DNA of 64,000 nucleotides from Marsupella aquatica (lineage: Eukaryota; Marchantiophyta), in NCBI GenBank assembly GCA_973895155.1, contig OZ316897.1, positions 23,612,177-23,676,176 on the forward strand. Direction: 5' to 3'. The translations under genes and the position numbers were made by a program. Of this stretch, positions 49,558-63,800 are shown piece after piece (positions within the stretch are counted from its first letter, which is position 1; each line of letters starts with the position of its first letter). The notes under the pieces are model-generated. The model saw nothing but the letters and a program-made list of their open reading frames with translations. It had not been told where the DNA came from and ran no database searches.

Positions 49558-50612
49558 CTGTAAACCCTAAACCATAAACCCTAAACCCTAAACGCTAACC
49601 CTTTTTTTTCTTTTTGCTATACTTGTCAAAAAAACGTGCTAGGCGAGCACGTAACGTTCCAAAACGTGCTATTTGCGCAAATCCACCAAAATGAAACGTT
49701 TTACCAATACTTTAAAAAAGTCAAAATTACATAAAAAGCCAACTACTCGTACCCCTAGTTGTGATCACCTCGTCGCGATAGGAGCGTGGACTCACTCCTA
49801 GTATGCATACATTGGGGGTGATTCACCCCCAATCTTGACCATCCTCACCCCCAATGCACGCACCCCCAAAACTGGGGGCCACCCTCACCCTCAACCCCCA
49901 TGGAACCCCTCCCCCACCCTCACCCCCAGCTCGTTACACCCCCAATGCTACATTAGGGTTGCACACGCCCCCATGTGCACGCACCCCCAAAATTGGGGGC
50001 CACCCTCACCCTCAACCCCCATGGAACCCCTCCCCCTCCCTCACCCCCAGCTCGTTACACCCCCAATGCTCAATTAGGGTTGCACACGCCCCCATGTGCA
50101 CGCACCCCCAAAACTGGGGGCCACCCTCACCCTCAACCCCCATGGAACCCCTCCCCCTCCCTCACCCCCTGCTCGTTACACCCCCAATGCTACAGTAGGG
50201 TTGCACACGCCCCCATGTGCACGCACCCCCAAAACTGGGGGCCACCCTCACCCTCAACCCCCATGGAACCCCTCCCCCACCCTCACCCCCAGCTCGTTAC
50301 ACCCCCAATGCTCAATTAGGGTTGCACAGGCCCCCATGTGCACGCACCCCCAAAACTGGGGGCCACCCTCACCCTCAACCCCCATGGAACCCCTCCCCCA
50401 CCCTCACCCCCAGCTCGTTACACCCCCAAAAGCTACAGTAGGGTGGCACTCGCCCCCTGGTACACGCACCCCGAAAATTGCGGGGTACCCCCACCCCTAG
50501 CCCCTCCAAAATGCGCACACAACAAACTGGGGGTCAAACTCACCCCCAATATTCAATAATCATACCAGTACTTAAAAAACTGGTATGCCACATGTGAAAA
50601 CTGGGGATGACA
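49558..50612 (+). repeat. Short unit A
   Basis: 1055 bp, type A, last complete unit before gap 3. Confidence 0.95.
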
Positions 50613-51455
50613 CTGTAAACCCTAAACCATAAACCCTAAACCCTAAACGCTAACCCTTTTTTTTCTTTTTGCTATACTTGTCAAAAAAACGTGCTAGGCG
50701 AGCACGTAACGTTCCAAAACGTGCTANNNNNNNNNNNNNNNNNNNNNNNNNNNNNNNNNNNNNNNNNNNNNNNNNNNNNNNNNNNNNNNNNNNNNNNNNN
50801 NNNNNNNNNNNNNNNNNNNNNNNNNNNNNNNNNNNNNNNNNNNNNNNNNNNNNNNNNNNNNNNNNNNNNNNNNNNNNNNNNNNNNNNNNNNNNNNNNNNN
50901 NNNNNNNNNNNNNNNNNNNNNNNNNNACACGCCCCCATGTGCACGCACCCCCAAAACTGGGGGCCACCCTCACCCTCAACCCCCATGGAACCCCTCCCCC
51001 ACCCTCACCCCCAGCTCGTTACACCCCCAATGCTACAGTAGGGTTGCACACGCCCCCATGTGCACGCACCCCCAAAACTGGGGGCCATCCTCACCCTCAA
51101 CCCCCATGGAACCCCTCCCCCACCCTCACCCCCAGCTCGTTACACCCCCAATGCTCAATTAGGGTTGCACACGCCCCCATGTGCACGCACCCCCAAAACT
51201 GGGGGCCACCCTCACCCTCAACCCCCATGGAACCCCTCCCCCACCCTCACCCCCAGCTCGTTACACCCCCAAAAGCTACAGTAGGGTGGCACTCGCCCCC
51301 TGGTACACGCACCCCGAAAATTGCGGGGTACCCCCACCCCTAGCCCCTCCAAAATGCGCACACAACAAACTCGGGGTCAAACTCACCCCCAATATTCAAT
51401 AATCATACCAGTACTTAAAAAACTGGTATGCCACATGTGAAAACTGGGGATGACA
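50613..51455 (+). repeat. Unit interrupted by gap 3, type B2 or L-c
   Basis: 114 bp of unit head stand before the gap and 529 bp after it. The part after the gap holds three monomers and a B tail that fit monomers 3-5 of B2 and monomers 11-13 of L-c equally. If it is one unit, the true gap is 412 bp (short) or 1380 bp (long), not 200. Confidence 0.9.
50727..50926. other. Assembly gap 3, exactly 200 N
   Basis: A run of 200 N. Orientation is plus on both sides, unlike the other two gaps. Open frames running through it on either strand are artefacts of the N run. Confidence 0.99.
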
Positions 51456-54400
51456 CTGTAAACCCTAAACCATAAACCCTAAACCCTAAACGCTAACCCT
51501 TTTTTTTCTTTTTGCTATACTTGTCAAAAAAACGTGCTAGGCGAGCACGTAACGTTCCAAAACGTGCTATTTGCGCAAATCCACCAAAATGAAACGTTTT
51601 ACCAATACTTTAAAAAAGTCAAAATTACATAAAAAGCCAACTACTCGTACCCCTAGTTGTGATCACCTCGTCGCGATAGGAGCGTGGACTCACTCCTAGT
51701 ATGCATACATTGGGGGTGATTCACCCCCAATCTTGACCATCCTCACCCCCAATGCACGCACCCCCAAAACTGGGGGCCACCCTCACCCTCAACCCCCATG
51801 GAACCCCTCCCCCACCCTCACCCCCAGCTCGTTACACCCCCAATGCTACATTAGGGTTGCACACGCCCCCATGTGCACGCACCCCCAAAATTGGGGGCCA
51901 CCCTCACCCTCAACCCCCATGGAACCCCTCCCCCTCCCTCACCCCCAGCTCGTTACACCCCCAATGCTCAATTAGGGTTGCACACGCCCCCATGTGCACG
52001 CACCCCCAAAACTGGGGGCCACCCTCACCCTCAACCCCCATGGAACCCCTCCCCCTCCCTCACCCCCTGCTCGTTACACCCCCAATGCTACAGTAGGGTT
52101 GCACACGCCCCCATGTGCACGCACCCCCAAAACTGGGGGCCACCCTCACCCTCAACCCCCATGGAACCCCTCCCCCACCCTCACCCCCAGCTCGTTACAC
52201 CCCCAATGCTCAATTAGGGTTGCACAGGCCCCCATGTGCACGCACCCCCAAAACTGGGGGCCACCCTCACCCTCAACCCCCATGGAACCCCTCCCCCACC
52301 CTCACCCCCAGCTCGTTACACCCCCAAAAGCTACAGTAGGGTGGCACTCGCCCCCTGGTACACGCACCCCGAAAATTGCGGGGTACCCCCACCCCTAGCC
52401 CCTCCAAAATGCGCACACAACAAACTGGGGGTCAAACTCACCCCCAATATTCAATAATCATACCAGTACTTAAAAAACTGGTATGCCACATGTGAAAACT
52501 GGGGATGACACTGTAAACCCTAAACCATAAACCCTAAACCCTAAACGCTAACCCTTTTTTTTCTTTTTGCTATACTTGTCAAAAAAACGTGCTAGGCGAG
52601 CACGTAACGTTCCAAAACGTGCTATTTGCGCAAATCCACCAAAATGAAACGTTTTACCAATACTTTAAAAAAGTCAAAATTACATAAAAAGCCAACTACT
52701 CGTACCCCTAGTTGTGATCACCTCGTCGCGATAGGAGCGTGGACTCACTCCTAGTATGCATACATTGGGGGTGATTCACCCCCAATCTTGACCATCCTCA
52801 CCCCCAATGCACGCACCCCCAAAACTGGGGGCCACCCTCACCCTCAACCCCCATGGAACCCCTCCCCCACCCTCACCCCCAGCTCGTTACACCCCCAATG
52901 CTACATTAGGGTTGCACAGGCCCCCATGTGCACGCACCCCCAAAACTGGGGGCCATCCTCACCCTCAACCCCCATGGAACCCCTCCCCCACCCTCACCCC
53001 CAGCTCGTTACACCCCCAATGCTCAATTAGGGTTGCACACGCCCCCATGTGCACGCACCCCCAAAACTGGGGGCCACCCTCACCCTCAACCCCCATGGAA
53101 CCCCTCCCCCACCCTCACCCCCAGCTCGTTACACCCCCAATGCTACAGTAGGGTTGCACACGCCCCCATGTGCACGCACCCCCAAAACTGGGGGCCATCC
53201 TCACCCTCAACCCCCATGGAACCCCTCCCCCACCCTCACCCCCAGCTCGTTACACCCCCAATGCTCAATTAGGGTTGCACACGCCCCCATGTGCACGCAC
53301 CCCCAAAACTGGGGGCCACCCTCACCCTCAACCCCCATGGAACCCCTCCCCCACCCTCACCCCCAGCTCGTTACACCCCCAAAAGCTACAGTAGGGTGGC
53401 ACTCGCCCCCTGGTACACGCACCCCGAAAATTGCGGGGTACCCCCACCCCTAGCCCCTCCAAAATGCGCACACAACAAACTCGGGGTCAAACTCACCCCC
53501 AATATTCAATAATCATACCAGTACTTAAAAAACTGGTATGCCACATGTGAAAACTGGGGATGACACTGTAAACCCTAAACCATAAACCCTAAACCCTAAA
53601 CGCTAACCCTTTTTTTTCTTTTTGCTATACTTGTCAAAAAAACGTGCTAGGCGAGCACGTAACGTTCCAAAACGTGCTATTTGCGCAAATCCACCAAAAT
53701 GAAACGTTTTACCAATACTTTAAAAAAGTCAAAATTACATAAAAAGCCAACTACTCGTACCCCTAGTTGTGATCACCTCGTCGCGATAGGAGCGTGGACT
53801 CACTCCTAGTATGCATACATTGGGGGTGATTCACCCCCAATCTTGACCATCCTCACCCCCAATGCACGCACCCCCAAAACTGGGGGCCACCCTCACCCTC
53901 AACCCCCATGGAACCCCTCCCCCACCCTCACCCCCAGCTCGTTACACCCCCAATGCTACATTAGGGTTGCACACGCCCCCATGTGCACGCACCCCCAAAA
54001 TTGGGGGCCACCCTCACCCTCAACCCCCATGGAACCCCTCCCCCTCCCTCACCCCCAGCTCGTTACACCCCCAATGCTCAATTAGGGTTGCACACGCCCC
54101 CATGTGCACGCACCCCCAAAACTGGGGGCCACCCTCACCCTCAACCCCCATGGAACCCCTCCCCCTCCCTCACCCCCTGCTCGTTACACCCCCAATGCTA
54201 CAGTAGGGTTGCACACGCCCCCATGTGCACGCACCCCCAAAACTGGGGGCCACCCTCACCCTCAACCCCCATGGAACCCCTCCCCCACCCTCACCCCCAG
54301 CTCGTTACACCCCCAATGCTCAATTAGGGTTGCACAGGCCCCCATGTGCACGCACCCCCAAAACTGGGGGCCACCCTCACCCTCAACCCCCATGGAACCC

Positions 54401-57400
54401 CTCCCCCACCCTCACCCCCAGCTCGTTACACCCCCAAAAGCTACAGTAGGGTGGCACTCGCCCCCTGGTACACGCACCCCGAAAATTGCGGGGTACCCCC
54501 ACCCCTAGCCCCTCCAAAATGCGCACACAACAAACTGGGGGTCAAACTCACCCCCAATATTCAATAATCATACCAGTACTTAAAAAACTGGTATGCCACA
54601 TGTGAAAACTGGGGATGACACTGTAAACCCTAAACCATAAACCCTAAACCCTAAACGCTAACCCTTTTTTTTCTTTTTGCTATACTTGTCAAAAAAACGT
54701 GCTAGGCGAGCACGTAACGTTCCAAAACGTGCTATTTGCGCAAATCCACCAAAATGAAACGTTTTACCAATACTTTAAAAAAGTCAAAATTACATAAAAA
54801 GCCAACTACTCGTACCCCTAGTTGTGATCACCTCGTCGCGATAGGAGCGTGGACTCACTCCTAGTATGCATACATTGGGGGTGATTCACCCCCAATCTTG
54901 ACCATCCTCACCCCCAATGCACGCACCCCCAAAACTGGGGGCCACCCTCACCCTCAACCCCCATGGAACCCCTCCCCCACCCTCACCCCCAGCTCGTTAC
55001 ACCCCCAATGCTACATTAGGGTTGCACAGGCCCCCATGTGCACGCACCCCCAAAACTGGGGGCCATCCTCACCCTCAACCCCCATGGAACCCCTCCCCCA
55101 CCCTCACCCCCAGCTCGTTACACCCCCAATGCTCAATTAGGGTTGCACACGCCCCCATGTGCACGCACCCCCAAAACTGGGGGCCACCCTCACCCTCAAC
55201 CCCCATGGAACCCCTCCCCCACCCTCACCCCCAGCTCGTTACACCCCCAATGCTACAGTAGGGTTGCACACGCCCCCATGTGCACGCACCCCCAAAACTG
55301 GGGGCCATCCTCACCCTCAACCCCCATGGAACCCCTCCCCCACCCTCACCCCCAGCTCGTTACACCCCCAATGCTCAATTAGGGTTGCACACGCCCCCAT
55401 GTGCACGCACCCCCAAAACTGGGGGCCACCCTCACCCTCAACCCCCATGGAACCCCTCCCCCACCCTCACCCCCAGCTCGTTACACCCCCAAAAGCTACA
55501 GTAGGGTGGCACTCGCCCCCTGGTACACGCACCCCGAAAATTGCGGGGTACCCCCACCCCTAGCCCCTCCAAAATGCGCACACAACAAACTCGGGGTCAA
55601 ACTCACCCCCAATATTCAATAATCATACCAGTACTTAAAAAACTGGTATGCCACATGTGAAAACTGGGGATGACACTGTAAACCCTAAACCATAAACCCT
55701 AAACCCTAAACGCTAACCCTTTTTTTTCTTTTTGCTATACTTGTCAAAAAAACGTGCTAGGCGAGCACGTAACGTTCCAAAACGTGCTATTTGCGCAAAT
55801 CCACCAAAATGAAACGTTTTACCAATACTTTAAAAAAGTCAAAATTACATAAAAAGCCAACTACTCGTACCCCTAGTTGTGATCACCTCGTCGCGATAGG
55901 AGCGTGGACTCACTCCTAGTATGCATACATTGGGGGTGATTCACCCCCAATCTTGACCATCCTCACCCCCAATGCACGCACCCCCAAAACTGGGGGCCAC
56001 CCTCACCCTCAACCCCCATGGAACCCCTCCCCCACCCTCACCCCCAGCTCGTTACACCCCCAATGCTACATTAGGGTTGCACACGCCCCCATGTGCACGC
56101 ACCCCCAAAATTGGGGGCCACCCTCACCCTCAACCCCCATGGAACCCCTCCCCCTCCCTCACCCCCAGCTCGTTACACCCCCAATGCTCAATTAGGGTTG
56201 CACACGCCCCCATGTGCACGCACCCCCAAAACTGGGGGCCACCCTCACCCTCAACCCCCATGGAACCCCTCCCCCTCCCTCACCCCCTGCTCGTTACACC
56301 CCCAATGCTACAGTAGGGTTGCACACGCCCCCATGTGCACGCACCCCCAAAACTGGGGGCCACCCTCACCCTCAACCCCCATGGAACCCCTCCCCCACCC
56401 TCACCCCCAGCTCGTTACACCCCCAATGCTCAATTAGGGTTGCACAGGCCCCCATGTGCACGCACCCCCAAAACTGGGGGCCACCCTCACCCTCAACCCC
56501 CATGGAACCCCTCCCCCACCCTCACCCCCAGCTCGTTACACCCCCAAAAGCTACAGTAGGGTGGCACTCGCCCCCTGGTACACGCACCCCGAAAATTGCG
56601 GGGTACCCCCACCCCTAGCCCCTCCAAAATGCGCACACAACAAACTGGGGGTCAAACTCACCCCCAATATTCAATAATCATACCAGTACTTAAAAAACTG
56701 GTATGCCACATGTGAAAACTGGGGATGACACTGTAAACCCTAAACCATAAACCCTAAACCCTAAACGCTAACCCTTTTTTTTCTTTTTGCTATACTTGTC
56801 AAAAAAACGTGCTAGGCGAGCACGTAACGTTCCAAAACGTGCTATTTGCGCAAATCCACCAAAATGAAACGTTTTACCAATACTTTAAAAAAGTCAAAAT
56901 TACATAAAAAGCCAACTACTCGTACCCCTAGTTGTGATCACCTCGTCGCGATAGGAGCGTGGACTCACTCCTAGTATGCATACATTGGGGGTGATTCACC
57001 CCCAATCTTGACCATCCTCACCCCCAATGCACGCACCCCCAAAACTGGGGGCCACCCTCACCCTCAACCCCCATGGAACCCCTCCCCCACCCTCACCCCC
57101 AGCTCGTTACACCCCCAATGCTACATTAGGGTTGCACAGGCCCCCATGTGCACGCACCCCCAAAACTGGGGGCCATCCTCACCCTCAACCCCCATGGAAC
57201 CCCTCCCCCACCCTCACCCCCAGCTCGTTACACCCCCAATGCTCAATTAGGGTTGCACACGCCCCCATGTGCACGCACCCCCAAAACTGGGGGCCACCCT
57301 CACCCTCAACCCCCATGGAACCCCTCCCCCACCCTCACCCCCAGCTCGTTACACCCCCAATGCTACAGTAGGGTTGCACACGCCCCCATGTGCACGCACC

Positions 57401-58840
57401 CCCAAAACTGGGGGCCATCCTCACCCTCAACCCCCATGGAACCCCTCCCCCACCCTCACCCCCAGCTCGTTACACCCCCAATGCTCAATTAGGGTTGCAC
57501 ACGCCCCCATGTGCACGCACCCCCAAAACTGGGGGCCACCCTCACCCTCAACCCCCATGGAACCCCTCCCCCACCCTCACCCCCAGCTCGTTACACCCCC
57601 AAAAGCTACAGTAGGGTGGCACTCGCCCCCTGGTACACGCACCCCGAAAATTGCGGGGTACCCCCACCCCTAGCCCCTCCAAAATGCGCACACAACAAAC
57701 TCGGGGTCAAACTCACCCCCAATATTCAATAATCATACCAGTACTTAAAAAACTGGTATGCCACATGTGAAAACTGGGGATGACACTGTAAACCCTAAAC
57801 CATAAACCCTAAACCCTAAACGCTAACCCTTTTTTTTCTTTTTGCTATACTTGTCAAAAAAACGTGCTAGGCGAGCACGTAACGTTCCAAAACGTGCTAT
57901 TTGCGCAAATCCACCAAAATGAAACGTTTTACCAATACTTTAAAAAAGTCAAAATTACATAAAAAGCCAACTACTCGTACCCCTAGTTGTGATCACCTCG
58001 TCGCGATAGGAGCGTGGACTCACTCCTAGTATGCATACATTGGGGGTGATTCACCCCCAATCTTGACCATCCTCACCCCCAATGCACGCACCCCCAAAAC
58101 TGGGGGCCACCCTCACCCTCAACCCCCATGGAACCCCTCCCCCACCCTCACCCCCAGCTCGTTACACCCCCAATGCTACATTAGGGTTGCACACGCCCCC
58201 ATGTGCACGCACCCCCAAAATTGGGGGCCACCCTCACCCTCAACCCCCATGGAACCCCTCCCCCTCCCTCACCCCCAGCTCGTTACACCCCCAATGCTCA
58301 ATTAGGGTTGCACACGCCCCCATGTGCACGCACCCCCAAAACTGGGGGCCACCCTCACCCTCAACCCCCATGGAACCCCTCCCCCTCCCTCACCCCCTGC
58401 TCGTTACACCCCCAATGCTACAGTAGGGTTGCACACGCCCCCATGTGCACGCACCCCCAAAACTGGGGGCCACCCTCACCCTCAACCCCCATGGAACCCC
58501 TCCCCCACCCTCACCCCCAGCTCGTTACACCCCCAATGCTCAATTAGGGTTGCACAGGCCCCCATGTGCACGCACCCCCAAAACTGGGGGCCACCCTCAC
58601 CCTCAACCCCCATGGAACCCCTCCCCCACCCTCACCCCCAGCTCGTTACACCCCCAAAAGCTACAGTAGGGTGGCACTCGCCCCCTGGTACACGCACCCC
58701 GAAAATTGCGGGGTACCCCCACCCCTAGCCCCTCCAAAATGCGCACACAACAAACTGGGGGTCAAACTCACCCCCAATATTCAATAATCATACCAGTACT
58801 TAAAAAACTGGTATGCCACATGTGAAAACTGGGGATGACA
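51456..58840 (+). repeat. Seven short units, A B2 A B2 A B2 A
   Basis: Seven exact 1055-bp units with the same type order as 40150-47534. Confidence 0.95.
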
Positions 58841-60863
58841 CTGTAAACCCTAAACCATAAACCCTAAACCCTAAACGCTAACCCTTTTTTTTCTTTTTGC
58901 TATACTTGTCAAAAAAACGTGCTAGGCGAGCACGTAACGTTCCAAAACGTGCTATTTGCGCAAATCCACCAAAATGAAACGTTTTACCAATACTTTAAAA
59001 AAGTCAAAATTACATAAAAAGCCAACTACTCGTACCCCTAGTTGTGATCACCTCGTCGCGATAGGAGCGTGGACTCACTCCTAGTATGCATACATTGGGG
59101 GTGATTCACCCCCAATCTTGACCATCCTCACCCCCAATGCACGCACCCCCAAAACTGGGGGCCACCCTCACCCTCAACCCCCATGGAACCCCTCCCCCAC
59201 CCTCACCCCCAGCTCGTTACACCCCCAATGCTACATTAGGGTTGCACAGGCCCCCATGTGCACGCACCCCCAAAACTGGGGGCCATCCTCACCCTCAACC
59301 CCCATGGAACCCCTCCCCCACCCTCACCCCCAGCTCGTTACACCCCCAATGCTCAATTAGGGTTGCACACGCCCCCATGTGCACGCACCCCCAAAACTGG
59401 GGGCCACCCTCACCCTCAACCCCCATGGAACCCCTCCCCCACCCTCACCCCCAGCTCGTTACACCCCCAATGCTCAATTAGGGTTGCACACGCCCCCATG
59501 TGCACGCACCCCCAAAACTGGGGGCCATCCTCACCCTCAACCCCCATGGAACCCCTCCCCCACCCTCACCCCCAGCTCGTTACACCCCCAATGCTCAATT
59601 AGGGTTGCACACGCCCCCATGTGCACGCACCCCCAAAACTGGGGGCCACCCTCACCCTCAACCCCCATGGAACCCCTCCCCCACCCTCACCCCCAGCTCG
59701 TTACACCCCCAATGCTACAGTAGGGTTGCACACGCCCCCATGTGCACGCACCCCCAAAATTGGGGGCCACCCTCACCCTCAACCCCCATGGAACCCCTCC
59801 CCCTCCCTCACCCCCAGCTCGTTACACCCCCAATGCTCAATTAGGGTTGCACACGCCCCCATGTGCACGCACCCCCAAAACTGGGGGCCACCCTCACCCT
59901 CAACCCCCATGGAACCCCTCCCCCTCCCTCACCCCCTGCTCGTTACACCCCCAATGCTACAGTAGGGTTGCACACGCCCCCATGTGCACGCACCCCCAAA
60001 ACTGGGGGCCACCCTCACCCTCAACCCCCATGGAACCCCTCCCCCTCCCTCACCCCCAGCTCGTTACACCCCCAATGCTCAATTAGGGTTGCACACGCCC
60101 CCATGTGCACGCACCCCCAAAACTGGGGGCCACCCTCACCCTCAACCCCCATGGAACCCCTCCCCCACCCTCACCCCCAGCTCGTTACACCCCCAATGCT
60201 CAATTAGGGTTGCACACGCCCCCATGTGCACGCACCCCCAAAACTGGGGGCCATCCTCACCCTCAACCCCCATGGAACCCCTCCCCCACCCTCACCCCCA
60301 GCTCGTTACACCCCCAATGCTCAATTAGGGTTGCACACGCCCCCATGTGCACGCACCCCCAAAACTGGGGGCCACCCTCACCCTCAACCCCCATGGAACC
60401 CCTCCCCCACCCTCACCCCCAGCTCGTTACACCCCCAATGCTACAGTAGGGTTGCACACGCCCCCATGTGCACGCACCCCCAAAACTGGGGGCCATCCTC
60501 ACCCTCAACCCCCATGGAACCCCTCCCCCACCCTCACCCCCAGCTCGTTACACCCCCAATGCTCAATTAGGGTTGCACACGCCCCCATGTGCACGCACCC
60601 CCAAAACTGGGGGCCACCCTCACCCTCAACCCCCATGGAACCCCTCCCCCACCCTCACCCCCAGCTCGTTACACCCCCAAAAGCTACAGTAGGGTGGCAC
60701 TCGCCCCCTGGTACACGCACCCCGAAAATTGCGGGGTACCCCCACCCCTAGCCCCTCCAAAATGCGCACACAACAAACTCGGGGTCAAACTCACCCCCAA
60801 TATTCAATAATCATACCAGTACTTAAAAAACTGGTATGCCACATGTGAAAACTGGGGATGACA
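58841..60863 (+). repeat. Long unit L-c, 13 monomers
   Basis: 2023 bp with monomers starting from 59137 to 60589; B at both ends and A-type marks in monomers 6 and 7. Confidence 0.95.
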
Positions 60864-63800
60864 CTGTAAACCCTAAACCATAAACCCTAAACCCTAAACG
60901 CTAACCCTTTTTTTTCTTTTTGCTATACTTGTCAAAAAAACGTGCTAGGCGAGCACGTAACGTTCCAAAACGTGCTATTTGCGCAAATCCACCAAAATGA
61001 AACGTTTTACCAATACTTTAAAAAAGTCAAAATTACATAAAAAGCCAACTACTCGTACCCCTAGTTGTGATCACCTCGTCGCGATAGGAGCGTGGACTCA
61101 CTCCTAGTATGCATACATTGGGGGTGATTCACCCCCAATCTTGACCATCCTCACCCCCAATGCACGCACCCCCAAAACTGGGGGCCACCCTCACCCTCAA
61201 CCCCCATGGAACCCCTCCCCCACCCTCACCCCCAGCTCGTTACACCCCCAATGCTACATTAGGGTTGCACACGCCCCCATGTGCACGCACCCCCAAAATT
61301 GGGGGCCACCCTCACCCTCAACCCCCATGGAACCCCTCCCCCTCCCTCACCCCCAGCTCGTTACACCCCCAATGCTCAATTAGGGTTGCACACGCCCCCA
61401 TGTGCACGCACCCCCAAAACTGGGGGCCACCCTCACCCTCAACCCCCATGGAACCCCTCCCCCTCCCTCACCCCCTGCTCGTTACACCCCCAATGCTACA
61501 GTAGGGTTGCACACGCCCCCATGTGCACGCACCCCCAAAACTGGGGGCCACCCTCACCCTCAACCCCCATGGAACCCCTCCCCCACCCTCACCCCCAGCT
61601 CGTTACACCCCCAATGCTCAATTAGGGTTGCACAGGCCCCCATGTGCACGCACCCCCAAAACTGGGGGCCACCCTCACCCTCAACCCCCATGGAACCCCT
61701 CCCCCACCCTCACCCCCAGCTCGTTACACCCCCAAAAGCTACAGTAGGGTGGCACTCGCCCCCTGGTACACGCACCCCGAAAATTGCGGGGTACCCCCAC
61801 CCCTAGCCCCTCCAAAATGCGCACACAACAAACTGGGGGTCAAACTCACCCCCAATATTCAATAATCATACCAGTACTTAAAAAACTGGTATGCCACATG
61901 TGAAAACTGGGGATGACACTGTAAACCCTAAACCATAAACCCTAAACCCTAAACGCTAACCCTTTTTTTTCTTTTTGCTATACTTGTCAAAAAAACGTGC
62001 TAGGCGAGCACGTAACGTTCCAAAACGTGCTATTTGCGCAAATCCACCAAAATGAAACGTTTTACCAATACTTTAAAAAAGTCAAAATTACATAAAAAGC
62101 CAACTACTCGTACCCCTAGTTGTGATCACCTCGTCGCGATAGGAGCGTGGACTCACTCCTAGTATGCATACATTGGGGGTGATTCACCCCCAATCTTGAC
62201 CATCCTCACCCCCAATGCACGCACCCCCAAAACTGGGGGCCACCCTCACCCTCAACCCCCATGGAACCCCTCCCCCACCCTCACCCCCAGCTCGTTACAC
62301 CCCCAATGCTACATTAGGGTTGCACAGGCCCCCATGTGCACGCACCCCCAAAACTGGGGGCCATCCTCACCCTCAACCCCCATGGAACCCCTCCCCCACC
62401 CTCACCCCCAGCTCGTTACACCCCCAATGCTCAATTAGGGTTGCACACGCCCCCATGTGCACGCACCCCCAAAACTGGGGGCCACCCTCACCCTCAACCC
62501 CCATGGAACCCCTCCCCCACCCTCACCCCCAGCTCGTTACACCCCCAATGCTACAGTAGGGTTGCACACGCCCCCATGTGCACGCACCCCCAAAACTGGG
62601 GGCCATCCTCACCCTCAACCCCCATGGAACCCCTCCCCCACCCTCACCCCCAGCTCGTTACACCCCCAATGCTCAATTAGGGTTGCACACGCCCCCATGT
62701 GCACGCACCCCCAAAACTGGGGGCCACCCTCACCCTCAACCCCCATGGAACCCCTCCCCCACCCTCACCCCCAGCTCGTTACACCCCCAAAAGCTACAGT
62801 AGGGTGGCACTCGCCCCCTGGTACACGCACCCCGAAAATTGCGGGGTACCCCCACCCCTAGCCCCTCCAAAATGCGCACACAACAAACTCGGGGTCAAAC
62901 TCACCCCCAATATTCAATAATCATACCAGTACTTAAAAAACTGGTATGCCACATGTGAAAACTGGGGATGACACTGTAAACCCTAAACCATAAACCCTAA
63001 ACCCTAAACGCTAACCCTTTTTTTTCTTTTTGCTATACTTGTCAAAAAAACGTGCTAGGCGAGCACGTAACGTTCCAAAACGTGCTATTTGCGCAAATCC
63101 ACCAAAATGAAACGTTTTACCAATACTTTAAAAAAGTCAAAATTACATAAAAAGCCAACTACTCGTACCCCTAGTTGTGATCACCTCGTCGCGATAGGAG
63201 CGTGGACTCACTCCTAGTATGCATACATTGGGGGTGATTCACCCCCAATCTTGACCATCCTCACCCCCAATGCACGCACCCCCAAAACTGGGGGCCACCC
63301 TCACCCTCAACCCCCATGGAACCCCTCCCCCACCCTCACCCCCAGCTCGTTACACCCCCAATGCTACATTAGGGTTGCACACGCCCCCATGTGCACGCAC
63401 CCCCAAAATTGGGGGCCACCCTCACCCTCAACCCCCATGGAACCCCTCCCCCTCCCTCACCCCCAGCTCGTTACACCCCCAATGCTCAATTAGGGTTGCA
63501 CACGCCCCCATGTGCACGCACCCCCAAAACTGGGGGCCACCCTCACCCTCAACCCCCATGGAACCCCTCCCCCTCCCTCACCCCCTGCTCGTTACACCCC
63601 CAATGCTACAGTAGGGTTGCACACGCCCCCATGTGCACGCACCCCCAAAACTGGGGGCCACCCTCACCCTCAACCCCCATGGAACCCCTCCCCCACCCTC
63701 ACCCCCAGCTCGTTACACCCCCAATGCTCAATTAGGGTTGCACAGGCCCCCATGTGCACGCACCCCCAAAACTGGGGGCCACCCTCACCCTCAACCCCCA

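Larger units (their letters stand above)
34953..50726 (+). repeat. Satellite array block 3, plus orientation
   Basis: After a 9-bp remnant of a unit tail, units start at 34962, 36017, 37072, 38127, 40150, 41205, 42260, 43315, 44370, 45425, 46480, 47535, 49558 and 50613. Order is A B2 A L A B2 A B2 A B2 A L A and a unit cut by gap 3. Alternation is strict and both L units are L-c, occupying B positions. No gene is present. Confidence 0.97.
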
